Shown piece by piece: positions 12,146 to 24,500 of a stretch of DNA of 64,000 bases (within the stretch, counting starts at the first letter, position 1; every line of letters starts with the position of its first letter). The stretch is from Balanoglossus misakiensis (lineage: Eukaryota > Hemichordata): contig CM082581.2 in assembly GCA_040954595.2 (NCBI GenBank), positions 11,904,001 to 11,968,000 on the forward strand, read 5' to 3'. Below the pieces are notes generated by a model, which saw only the letters and a list, made by a program, of their open reading frames with translations, had not been told where the DNA came from and made no database searches. Made by a program: the position numbers and the translations under genes.

Positions 12146-15100
12146 ATGGTGAAAAATGTGAAAGTAACGGAGACGTCATCCACTGCCAAAACTGTCGTCT
12201 ATGTGGACGATCCACCGGATGGGGGGTGGGGCTGGGTAGTCGTCGTAGCGGCCCACTTTGCTTTGCTGTTTTCTCAAGGCAGCCTGACCGGCTTCGGCCC
12301 ATTCGCCATTCGACTACGGGAGTATTTCAAGACCGGGGCAGGTGAAATTGCAGGCGTCAGCGGTACTGCTTTATTCGTCACATTGGCAACAGGTATGTAA
12401 GTACAAACGGGTTAGCTACTGAGCATTGGTGGTATTTTATGAATCAGTGACGCAACCTCCCACGACCTACATTGCAGCAGACAGTACGGTGAGCCTGTCA
12501 CGCACACATTTGTGCGGAGGGACCGCTGTCTATGGTAAGAACGAAGAGGAAACAACCTTGACGCATGCACAGAGACCAGCCAGATTATGGTGACTTCAAC
12601 ACGTACTAAATGTGTGGCAAATCCTCGTTGAACGATTTCACCCGTACTATAGACCGATTCACGGAAGCAGTCAGTAAATCAGAATGTTTGTAAATCTTTA
12701 AGTAAAGAATAATAGAATCAATCAATCAATCAACGACAAGTCATTCAAGGATTATTAAAACACACAACAACATTCCCATTATCCCAACCAACCAACCAAC
12801 CAACCAACCAACCTACCTACAAATTCATCCCCCGTGACCTTGTGGAGAATCCCTAAACAAACTTGAAAAGTCCAAGAATGAATCAACATAAATCCTTTGA
12901 AGATATGAATCTGATGGATTACGTCTGATTAATTTGCTTGTTGTCTATAACTCCAACCCCAGGTCCAATTTCCAGTGCACTGAATTCTTGCTGTGGTTGC
13001 CGTATCGTTGTGGTTATCGGAGGGATCATCGCAACCCTTGGTACGATTACCAGTTCATTCGCTACTCGAGTGTCTCATTTATACATAGCTTATGGTGTCG
13101 TTACAGGTACGTATAAACAAGGGTCTATCGACTGCTTGCTTAAACACTGTTTGTTGATGATGTTACAATACGTGATAACATTTACATCAACACCCGTTAC
13201 ACCTATGGCGGTAATGCACGTAACTATACGTTGTACCATAGATACTTTTTTTTCTATTTTCCAGGTTTTGGCTATGGCTTGGTGGCCACTCCGAGCATCG
13301 CCTTCATCGCCAGGTATTTCAACAAGCGGTATGCGTTGGCAAATGGAATGGTCTTCTCAGCCTTCGCCATCGGTTGGATCGCTCTCCCTCAGCTCTATCA
13401 AATATTCCTAGATAATTACGGCTGGAGAAACGCCATGTTGTTTCTGGCGGCTTTGAACTTTCTCATTTGTCTGTGCGGCACTTGTTTTCGACCGCCTCCG
13501 CAGAAAAGCGTGTGCGCACCAAGACCGGCTCCTGTGGATATTTCTCAGCTGCTCGAACAACTGTTCAACAGAAACCCGTACACGCCAGCAGTGGGATTCG
13601 AGACGAACAAAACAAAGACAAACAAGCGACGAAGGACATTCTCAGAGATTCTCCTAACTTTTAAGAACAACAGGTGTTTAAAACTCATGTCCAAGATAAT
13701 CGACGTCACCTTATTTTGTGATCCCAACTTTGTGCTAATGGCGACTGTGTACTTCATAATTGCTATTGGGTTCTACCCGACCATCCTCTTCTTGGTAGCC
13801 AGAGCTGAATCATTCGGGATACCATATCCACTACCCACCACCTTGATGACAATCACCGGGTCTGTGAGTTTGCTGGGCCGCACGGGGCATGGCTTCGTAA
13901 TCGACGTTGGGGCGATGACTCCAGTTCGGGCAACTGCGTCAAGTTTACTTGTATGTGGCTTGGTGAACGTTTTCAGTGTTTTTGTCAAACAGTACATTGG
14001 ACTGGCCTGTCTCTACGGGGTTTTTGGACTGGCCAACGGCATTTATCACCCGTTACTAGCTGTAACACTGAAGCATTTCGTTGGAGTTGAGAAGTTTCCC
14101 GTGGCCCTCGGGATTTGCAACCTCTGCCATGGACTTGGGGCTTTAATTGGGCCGCCTATAGCAGGTAAGGAGTCAATTTCGATTCATATGAAACGGACAA
14201 GAAAGGGTCAACAATTTCAACTGCTTTAAATAGACGTCAGCTCTCCACTTTTAGTTTCTGCTTTACCATTCGTGCTCGTTTGTAAAATAGTTCTGAGCTC
14301 TTGGGTGCATTTAGGTACGTGTATCCTTAACAAGTGCAGCTGGGTGTGAGTTTGGCATTGATCACCTGGTTACTTACCTCAATGACGTCATGCTCCAGTC
14401 GCTAAAATCTCATTACAACAAATTACAGGCAAAACCCCGTGGGAATGACAGATCACTGTTTGAGCTAACCTAGGTAATTATCATTGTCAACTAGCCAATT
14501 ACCGGAGGTCCACCCAACCGAGGGATTAACCGATATTAGTTAACGGTCTCCCAGCAACGCGTATAGAGTGACACCCCCCGCTCAAGTGATTTCTGGGATT
14601 TTGTAACTGTACGACAATCAAATGATAGCTAAGATGTCACCGCCTGGTGAATAGATGAACCAACGCAGCTATCATGATCTAGATATAATGTACAAGACTG
14701 TACACAAAGTTCGTGCGTGATAAGTGTCGATCAAAGAATGTGCCAATGCTTTCCAATGCACGTTTCTGCAATGCCACCCACCATACACGTGGCGGTCACG
14801 CCGCGCCTTTCTATTTATAAAATATGTATACTCGCACCATCGCATCGCTCCACGCCCGTTTTATTTATATAATTTCTTAAATCGTATCATCTTGATGTCT
14901 AAGCCGCCGCTCCCCCGCCCTATTTACGCACAGTGGCTCTCAAGTTTCCATCAGAGCGAAATAGAATAAGACTAGTATCTCGTCACGTCCGAATGAAACT
15001 GAAAAAACCCGCGTAGGACAATAAAAGTAGAGTCACCTTGAACCACTAACCAGAGTAGTCCGGAATAACGTACGTGTGCCCGTTTGGCATGGTGCAGTGT

Positions 15101-15380
15101 ACCCGTCAAAATTGGCCAACTTCATTTGCACTCGCCAAAATTTATGTAGGCATTTTTCCTTTTAATTTTAGGACGGATTTTAGACCAGAGCCAGAATTAC
15201 AATTTTTGTTATCTCTTCACCGGGATCATACTCTGCTTTTCGGCAACGATATTGTTTGCGTCGCCCTATATTACGGAAAAGTGCGGTGTTCAGCGGCGTG
15301 GACGAGGGAAGCTGCCGAGAAGCAACACTGAAATGCTCGATGAGGTCGAAGTCGTTGTTGAGATTGTTACATCGCTTTGA
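12146..15380 (+). CDS. SLC16 / monocarboxylate-transporter family protein (499 aa)
   Basis: Coding exons are 12146-12392, 12963-13106, 13265-14164 and 15172-15380; all internal junctions are phase 1 and GT-AG. The SLC16 signature DGGWGW is at residues 25-30, at the start of TM1. The hydrophobic pattern fits 12 TM helices in two halves with a basic cytosolic loop (about 205-270) between TM6 and TM7. Family hallmarks include YGLVATPS, RYFNKRYALANG and GPPIAG. In MCT1 the TM8 motif D-x-x-x-R is needed for proton-coupled lactate transport. Here the Arg is kept (R336) but the Asp position is Ser (S332), so this is unlikely to be a simple MCT1-4-type lactate/H+ carrier and fits the less characterised SLC16 members better. 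Substrate unknown. A noncoding 5' segment begins at 12123. The last exon ends in a short cytosolic tail rich in acidic residues. Confidence 0.88.
12784..12811 (+). repeat. (CCAA)7 microsatellite in SLC16 intron 1
   Basis: Seven perfect CCAA units are followed by degenerate CCTA units. A short AATC tract at about 12714-12732 lies just upstream. Confidence 0.9.
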
Positions 15381-15949
15381 CTTAAAAAGTTTCCTTCGTG
15401 TGCGATTCATTTAGAGTTATATACTTTTTGACTGAAAAAAAATATATTCCGACTTCACGTGTGATAAGGTGAACTTGCTGTTCTCGTGTATTTCTTTAAA
15501 TTTCAAAAATGATTTCTTCGGTTTTGTGTTTCTTTTGATGCACTTTAGGATCTTTTCATGTTGTAACATCTCTAACAGTTTGTATTTAGTGACTGTGGTT
15601 GTACAGTAGACAGTTGTACTAGACAGTAGAACGCGTGCGAGACATTATCGTTGCTACTTCCGAAGAAAATATTCTGAATAAAAACCTTAAAATTATAACT
15701 GATATCCCTGGCCTTGAATGCTGGCTTTGTCAGTACAGGATCCAAAAATTGAACAGCATGAATCTATTCCCATGTAGGTTAGTTTTGCCCACCGATTTCC
15801 CTTTATCGACAGAATACAGCAATGGAATAATGAGTTCCGAGCATGTAGGCAGTGCATATGAACGACTCTATTTCATCTCCACGCGATTAAATATCCTCAG
15901 CATATTGCATAATTTATGCAGCAGACATGACGAGGCCGGCGATTTCAAG
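15381..15949. other. SLC16 3' UTR and FAXC upstream region
   Basis: These 569 bases separate two co-oriented genes. An AATAAA at 15677-15682 may end the SLC16 transcript. The FAXC reading frame stays open upstream of its chosen ATG to about 15635, so part of this stretch could encode an N-terminal extension, but that extension shows no family similarity. Confidence 0.5.
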
Positions 15950-18900
15950 ATGGCGATGTACTGGGTGCTGGAGACATGGCAAGTGTGGAACCAGAGGCAC
16001 TCGCTGAGTGCGGCGCTGGGTGGAGTGACAGCCGTCGCCACCATCACGGTCATCATCTACAGAAGACTCCGAGAAAGGTACGTGCGCGGGGGTGATGCGC
16101 TCCAGCCGAAACGGAAGCCAGGTCTCCCGCACTGAGAAGAGGCCGGCCTATGCTGTGCTCTAATTAATTGGAAACGTCATCGGAAGCTTATACCTGCAGC
16201 GCTCGCTACTTGCGTTACCTCGCTGTAACAGAAGCTTAATTCGATTCATGCGTTATGATCCTGGCCTGGGGTGAGAGGGCAAGCTGACCCCTTTCTTAAC
16301 AACCGGTTTTCTATTACGAACTCGATGAAAATATCCTTTGGTATAGTATGCATACCTTGTACTGACCCGTCCCTAATGTAATAAATCAAAAATTACATTC
16401 TGGAACTGAGTGAATAACTCAAATCATCATACCGCACTGGGAATCGGACTAAAATTTATAAAAGTGTTTGCAAAAGATGACACACCTTCAGGTTAAGGAC
16501 GCACTTTATTACCATTCCCGTATTCTATAGTACGCCATGCTATTAACATTAAATAAGAATTGAATGGCATTTCTAGCTTTTTTTGATAGTTTAATGGATT
16601 AATATGGTGCAGTTTGATGGTATTGCGGATTACGGTGGTCATAAATCACAAACGTATTTCGCTGGTGGTGTCAACTTTACGTGTCAAATACTACGTAGTC
16701 AAAATGATCGCCTTCGTGACGTGCCGCATTACCCATAAACGCCACCCACGGAGGCGATACGTGTAGTTTGGCCCTTTGTTTTTAGTCTAGCAACATAAAA
16801 TAACCATGGTGTATTTCTTTGTATTTAGTGACTATGAAAGTGTTATCTTTCGTAAAGTTATTAATATAAGCTACAGCTTGCTCTCCATCCGAAACAAAAC
16901 CAACCAACCGACCCACCATCCAACCAACCGACCAAACAACTACATGGTCACCAGATATACAAATACGAGGGAATCCCTCCCATGTATGCTTCAAATCCAT
17001 TATCCATCTCATGTACAGATTCAGAAGTTCGAAGCACCCAACAGACACCGTCGTTTTACATCAGATAGGAAGAGGAAGATTTTTACCAAGCATGTCACCA
17101 TTCCCTATGAAATTAGAAACTTACTTAAGAATGGCAAACATTCCTTACATGGTAAGTTAACAATTCTATATATTTAGGTATGAAACTTGTACTTTTGGAC
17201 GGAGATGAATAACGCCGTGAAAAAAGTCGCGCGGTTAGCCGGGGCACAAACAACATGGCATAACTTTCACAGCATTCCCTGTTTTGTTTTTCCCGCTGTC
17301 AGTCTGTGCACAGTTTAACACTTTCACGCCGCCATCGAACTCCTTGGATCGAATACAATGGCGAAGTTGTGAGCGATTCAACATTTATTATCGAATTCCT
17401 CAACGAAAGACGCAAGCTTAATCTGAATACACACCTGAACCCCACAGAAAAGGCGATCGCTAGAGCCTTTCAAGATATGGTAGAAGAAAATTTGTGCTGG
17501 TGAGTTTTATAGCAAATAGGAGGGTCTGGACTGTTGTTCAACTCGAAATCGATAACTTCGCTCTACGTGGCCAATTTCGTCAAAGAACTCGCGCGCGGAA
17601 CGAAATTCTCTCTCTACTTGAAACATGGATTTTCTTTTATCACTGTGGTGGTAGACCTTTATTTTTTACTTATGTTTTGTGATTAATATCCTATTGCAAG
17701 ATGTGCTTGCAATTGGATAATAAAACAGCCCAACCAACATTGATTACTCCTTCGCCCGCCAAGGTCTAGCTCTCCGAAAAATTAGGAAGATTGTGGTCGA
17801 GCCAACGACCTGTGCGAGCGGACGATGCCTTGCAATTATAAAGTTGCTATACATGGATTTATCAAAGCAGAGACCTTGTCAGTCTAGAATAAACGTCGTA
17901 TCGAGGCTCTTGCATGCTTGCGCTTTTTTCTGTCATCGAGGACCCCCGATGCGACGTTTTGATTCCAGACTCTAAGAACCTGTCGCTAAGACATTTATTG
18001 GAATGAATAGAAAGTTCACGTATTGGCCAACAGTCTGAACATTCTTCTGAGGATAAAGACGTTTAGACATGTTGATGGCACCTGAAGCGACGACCTTGTC
18101 TGATTACGCATGTCACACAAAGTGCACATCGCAGCATGGTGCAAGTATGTTATTGTGTCTATCTGTCAGTGAAGGAAAACAACTTTATACATGTAAAGCA
18201 CATCTACGTTGGTCTGACACAAAACTTATTTGCAAGGAAAACGTGATAAAAGTCCTTGAGATTAATCGATCGACTTGTGGCCAATAAAAGATATATATTT
18301 TCCCCCGAAAGTTGCAAACTTCTTTCTACTTTTTATGGAGTCATTAACGTTTTCTACCTTCTCTACAAGGACGCTAGCGTATATAAAATGGTTGGATAAA
18401 AGTCACCCTAGTCTTCTGGAAACGATCTATCCCCAAAGCAGACTGGTCATTTGGATAATGAGAAAAGGGATCGAACCAGTCATGAAGAAAGCGTTGTATT
18501 TACAGGGAATCGGCCGAAACACAAGACAGGAAGTCTATAGTCGAGCTGAGAAAGATCTACTCGCTCTGTCAGCATTTTTAGGTAGGCCATCGAGTCTGGT
18601 CCCAGCTCTACTAAATTCTAGTGCGGGCGCTGGTCAATATTCGTCGACCATGGAACCCATGCGGAAACCTTGAACGGTGTTAATAGCGCCACCATGCGAC
18701 CACTAGAAAGTCATAAAAATGGTTAATCTTTTGAGAGAATCAACTGAGTGTGTGTGTGTGGGAGGGGGGGGGGTTATCCACATGGAGAGGGAGAGATTAT
18801 AAAATAAAATGCAGTACACATGACGTCAGGACTCCTTTTAGGCATGCAATCATGCAAACGTAATATAATTTTAATTTTCAAAACCTAGTCATTCATAGCG

Positions 18901-19390
18901 GTTTTATACAATGAAATTTAAATGACATGTCAATTGTATAAATTTTTAGCTGAAAAGATGTCTGCATGTTTGATGTAACAGGCGAAAAGGAGTATATGTT
19001 TGGAGATGAACCCAGCGAAGAGGACTGTGCCATTTTTGCTGTACTGGTGCAGTTTATCTGGAATTTACCCGGCACTGACATTGAAGCTTTCATCAAAGGT
19101 ATACATGACAGGGACAGACTTTTTCTGTCACACTTAATAGTTGCTATAGTACCGTATGTAAAATCTGATATTAAATGGTTGAAGGTTTTGTTCTTTTAGC
19201 ACCCTGACATCGCGATAAATAAAATTTTATTTCTATTTCAGGAGACTGCAAAAATTTGGAAGATTACTGCTACAGAATGAAGAGCAGATTTTGGCCTGAT
19301 TGGGAGCAGTGCATCATGGGAAATTTGCCATCATCTTGGTTTGGTTTTCTGGTCTTCCCCGACTCTGATCCTACGATACTCAAAGAATAA
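15950..19390 (+). CDS. FAXC: FAXC, failed axon connections homologue (311 aa, 6 exons)
   Basis: Exons are 15950-16077, 17019-17151, 17303-17499, 18370-18581, 18982-19098 and 19242-19390, with phases agreeing at every junction. FAXC proteins are membrane-anchored, metaxin/GST-like proteins; Drosophila fax acts in axon development with the Abl kinase. Visible here are an N-terminal membrane segment (about residues 20-38), then TVVLHQIGRGRFLPSMSP and MKLETYLRMANIPY (thioredoxin-like N half), TPWIEYNGEVVSDSTFIIEF, and the helical C half including WNLPGTDIEAFIKG and FWPDW. The segment before TPWIEY differs from the usual GGKLSAQGK-type text, though the exon boundary is fixed by phase. The long acidic tail of vertebrate FAXC is absent, giving a shorter protein. 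I chose the ATG at 15950 for its context (AAGATGG) and position just before the membrane segment; earlier in-frame ATGs exist. Confidence 0.88.
17795..17827 (-). repeat. tRNA-box-B-like dispersed repeat fragment
   Basis: These 33 bases match 27057-27089 at 29 of 33 positions. On the minus strand both contain GGTCGTTGGCTCGACC, which resembles a degenerate tRNA T-arm/box-B region, and a related string occurs near 2416-2433. This suggests decayed tRNA-derived SINEs, one in a FAXC intron and one in an alpha-catenin intron. No complete tRNA fold was found. Confidence 0.35.
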
Positions 19391-21543
19391 ACATCAAGTG
19401 AATTGTTGTCTCAAAATGAAGAGTTTCTTGGTTCAGAAATGTACATATGAAATTTGTGCTGTTTTGGGGCCTTTCGATGGAGAATATTTTCCTCAATGAA
19501 ACAGCCACACCACGAAAATTAGTTGTAAATGTACTTGACACTGTTGTGCTGTATGGATTTTGTTGCGTCACTGCAGTCGAAATGTGTATTGTGGCAAATT
19601 ATGCAATCCATTTACTTTTATTTATTTACATAAACATTTGTTAATTTTGGAGCACATTTCTGTTAATATTTTGTATATATGGAACACTTCTGGATCTATA
19701 TACTAATTCAACTGAGTGACTTGATTTCCATGCAATGCAGGTCAGTCGGTCAACGGTGCTATATTTTTTTGTTCCTGTCCAACGTACATGTAACCAGTCG
19801 TTGTGACTGTGCCACCAGTAATTGTTATGAAGTAAAAACTTAGTTTACAGATGATCGTGGGAATTAAAGACTAACTACATGTATAACAGCAGCTGCTTTG
19901 GGAGGGGCCGGAGGGGGGGGGGGATAGACGGAACTCTTGGAGTTGCTTCGTCATGATGCAGAACAGAAATGAGTATTTTAAAGAAATCCAAGGTGAATTA
20001 AAGTATTCTGATTAAATCTCAAATGGTCTCTGTGACTCAATAGATCACAGTCACTCCGCTGTGAAGTGGTACGTGCCTCAATCAGCATTCATTTTGTAAG
20101 ATGCATCATGGGATCCAATGAAGACTTCAGCAGCCAGTAATGAGAATGCATGATAAATGTCTACAGTGCGAATACCACACCTCTATGGTAGACGTACTGC
20201 AGTTGTTTGTGAGGTAGCAAATTGACCTGGCCATAAAATATTGCTGCCAGGGTTAAAATATATGCCATCTTGCTTCCGTGTGGATTTGAGCTCTTGAAAT
20301 ACACATTCCATAAATATTATAACTGGCAAGTCATACTCATAAATAAACCAGTCTGTTAAAGTAAACAAACACTTCACATCAAAAGGGTCAACTCCTGTCA
20401 TATTGCACACAAGTAGTTATTCTTATCGACTAATTTAGCTTGAAGTTGAAGGGCAGACCCTATTGATCCATGCATAATTCACTGTGAAGTTCGCTATAGG
20501 AGAATCATGAACCATCTCAGTTTCATCATATCGAACTTTAATTTCTAAAGAATGAATAATAATCAACAGATTACTTAACTACTCTGCAATTAAGAGGCTG
20601 TAAAATGAACTGATCAGATTACACAGGACAATACCAGGCAGTCACCATGAGCTGTGACTAAGCACAATAGAATGGCATGAGGTTTTTATGTTCGTATCAA
20701 CACTATAGACATTTCATATTCTAATGAGCCAGTCGTTGTCAAAGGTCATCCTGTAACATACATTTATGTTAATCAGTGAGTCTGGTATGTGCGAGTATAT
20801 AGGGTTTGAAAGCTGCGGTGACTGTTATTGGTGCACAAAAATAGTCGAAGACTGCCTGGCCTTTCACCGATACATGATATCATAAAGGATTAAATAACAT
20901 CTAGGGGTGAGTAAAGCATTATTTCATAATTAAATTGAAAGTCAGTGCTAGATTCAGATATGTAATACTTTAAAGCACCTGGTTATGACTATCGGATATA
21001 TGTGTATGTTTCATCTACTGTGGTTGATATGGTGTACCTTGTTTGGCCCACAACGGGGCATAAATTCTGGGTTTTTAAAAGTCTGTCTGATGTGGTCATT
21101 AATCTCTCAAGGCATGTCATCATATTTGACATATTATAGCCAGCTGTAGCTGCAGACAATCATGTCAGACATGCATGAGTGGATTAGAGTCACTAAGACA
21201 CACTGTACCGGGTATATAATGTTGTGTTTTGAGGGGTATGTGGGGTAACACTAAATGACTGTTCTCTGGGATTTTATTTGCTCTCATGACTTGGTTTCAT
21301 AAACAGTGCAGTATATTGTATTCAAGATATCATTGCTCATTAAATATTCCATGGACAGAAACAGCTGGAGTTGACCATTTTCCGTCCTCACCTCTCACAG
21401 GAGAAGGCAGGATAAACAAGCACTTTCACAGTGCACCACTAACACAGTGGTGTCTGACTGCAAGCTGCCAGGGGTCGTTGATCTGAAACATTCAATATCC
21501 AGGCTGTCTGCAGGAGAGGGAATTCTTTTCTAATCCTAACAAG
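19391..21543. other. FAXC 3' region and alpha-catenin upstream region
   Basis: No coding exon was recognised. An AATAAA overlaps the FAXC stop (19386-19391), so the true cleavage site is probably further on. A G-rich run lies near 19905-19922. The alpha-catenin promoter and any non-coding first exon should be in the right half. Confidence 0.5.
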
Positions 21544-24500
21544 ATGTCGGAACCACTGGGAACGCTGACTTTCAAATGGAATCCAAAGGATTTAGAAATC
21601 AGGACATATTCCGTGGAAAAGACGTTAGAACCGTTAGTACAACAGGTATGTATGAGCCAGTATTACTAGACTTACATGTACATCCCATCATGGCTATACA
21701 TGTAACATCTATAGTGTACAATTAGTATACCGTTGTCTTCCAAAAATATAATACTGCTAAAATTATTTCAAAAGTGCTGCTTGGTTTCCCACTGTTTTGT
21801 CTACCAAAGAGAATGTTTGTTGTTTTGCTGAGAACGGTTTAAAATGGCAGCACACATTCAATGCATCGGCCATCAATGCCAGCTGTCAATGCACTCCATT
21901 GCAAGGACAAGGGCAATGACACCAGCACAATATATCAATCACAATTAGCACATAATGTCTGACCATGTTTTTATCGATTTCATTGAAAAAAGAAAAGTCT
22001 AGATTTTTTCTGCTTTTTCCACAAGAGACGTAAAGGCCTGTAACCTTCAAGTGAAGAATTCCTTTGGAATTTCTATGCAATTCAGTAAAAAACACACACA
22101 CCACGCTTTTATTGTTATGCAAATCAACCTTTTAAAATAGCTGCTGTTTGGGTCCGCCAAGGTATGCAGCCTATTAAGCCAAAAAAGGGCAAATGAAAGT
22201 GTTTGTGTATGAGAGTAGAATATAAGTTTTGATTTCTTGTGTTTTCTCTTTGGTGAAAATGCATGTTTATGATAGTGATTCAGGGCAGGATATGTGGTTA
22301 TTATAGATATTCACTACAAAAATATAAAAAAACCCACCAACATTTGATTTTGAAAAACAGTGTTTACACTAACAGCCAAATTACCATATTGTCATTGTGT
22401 AAGACTCACACTATATTGCGGGTAACAAATATAAAAATTAAGGTTGCCCTTCTGAAAATATGTAGGTATTTAACTTCAGAATCTCAGATGACATTCAAAA
22501 CAAGTCAGCGTTTTTGACTCTTGCTCTGTGTGTGCTATGTATTAAATGACAAAACCTGCTGCTTGTTAGACAGTATGTGTTAGCAATCTGATATTCTACC
22601 AAGGCATGGCGATTTTGTCATTCTCAGCAAAATAATGTCATGTTGACTTTGATATAGACTAGCTCATTTACGCAAACTGTAATTTAAACCATTTTAATTA
22701 ACAAACAAATGTTCATTCTTTAATTATCAAACTTAAGACTCAACCTTACATCATTTACACCGGAAAGATTCAATTACTGAAATCAGCATGAGGCTAATTT
22801 TCAAAGGCACTTTTACTAATTGTGTGAATGATAGAGAACATGACCTACCCTTGCCTTGTTGTATATATGGACCCAGGGGGAATTGATAGCCCACCAATTA
22901 CTCAGATGACAAGATCAAAGCCATGAAACTGACATCAAATAAAACAAATGAGCCCAGTCCTCCATTCCATCAATCACATGAAAGTTTCAGATTTCCACCA
23001 CATGTGTTTGTTCACGCCATTCAAGGAGAATATTGTAATATAAGAGTTGGTTTCAATTTTCAGTGCTAGGTTTATCCAGATGACCTTTCACCCCACATCT
23101 ACAAATTTTAATGACACGTCCAGACTGGTATGTTTGCTTTAAAGGCATTTACTGGTCTCCAACAGCTCCAGGCAAGCCCCAGGAGGAAAGAATGCATCGT
23201 GAAAGTCACACAATTTGAATGTTGCTAGCCATTCTATATTAAGTATGGTGATACTTTAATTTAGCAAAAACCCAATTATGTGATTATGCAACATGTGAGT
23301 GGGAGGCTTTAATGATGGAATTCTTTATTATGGCAGTTAGTTTTATAGTTATGTCAACGCTATATGATATTTTACCCTAAACATTTGGATGTTAAATACA
23401 CAGTCCAATTTGAAGCATACCTATAATAGAACAGCTGCGCTCCTTATCTCTCAGTAAATATCTGTGTGGTATGTTTTACCGGATGTCATTCATCATGAAA
23501 AAAATAGTGTGATATATGGTAACCATACAGTTTTGGTACACAAGACAATTTTGTACAGCCCAGTTATGTACATAGCCACAGATACACAGAGAGAAATGCA
23601 CAAACATGGTTGCATGTGTACACATTCAGTGAAAGAATCCTGTGGACGTCAACACTTGGCAATTGTCTACATTACTAAAGGTTCATTGGCTGTGTGATCA
23701 TAGTCATTCATAATTTTAAAACAAATATTTATCGCCCTGTTTACAATTTTGTCCATGTATTAACTTTAACTCCAGCTTGTTTTAGTTCTCATTTTAGTTT
23801 GTGGAGACTGAACGCAAACAAGTGGCAGGTCATAAGGTTTACAGACATGCTCTCAGCAGAAGTGGGCATGACCTTTGTCAGAGACTGAGGTCGATAAACT
23901 GTAATGACTGCCGGATGGAGAAAGTAACCATTCCGTGCTGGAATTTGAAGCACGTCATCTTGAAATATAACTCCCAAAATTTGCATATATACACATCTTG
24001 CAGTGTGTTTGTGGAAAAGCAGTAAGAGCACACCTTAAGGCTTTGCTATTAGTGTGTTTAATGACATCTTGAACAAAAGGGCGTTAGAGTTCTCACTAAA
24101 GTCATAAAAAGTCTGAAGTAGTTGCATGCCAACACTAAACATAGGTTATCATCCGTTCATTGTCACTGAAAAAAGGGAAAAGAACAAGTTTGTAGACTAT
24201 AGGCAAAATCAAGGATTGAATTTTACCGATAATTAAAATTCCAATTAAAAGTACCAATTAAAAGTGACAAAATCAATGTATATGTGAGAATATTCAGCAT
24301 GTGCTCCAGGCCCTTGAAATTCTGCAAATAGTTGGGTTTATAAAAGTCTAATAAAAATTATCCATGGTAAACTTGTTTAGCAGAAAACTGACCCAACACT
24401 GGTGCCTTATGAATAGAGCATTTACGGTACAATGGAGGACAAACCTCTACCTTTCAGTGAAACTTGAATAGGGGAAAGCATGTAAAAAGAAGTTCCTTTG

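Noticed and set aside
15635-15949. In-frame N-terminal extension of FAXC
   Set aside because: The frame is open but resembles no FAXC N terminus; the ATG at 15950 has better context and sits just before the membrane segment. Kept only as a caution.
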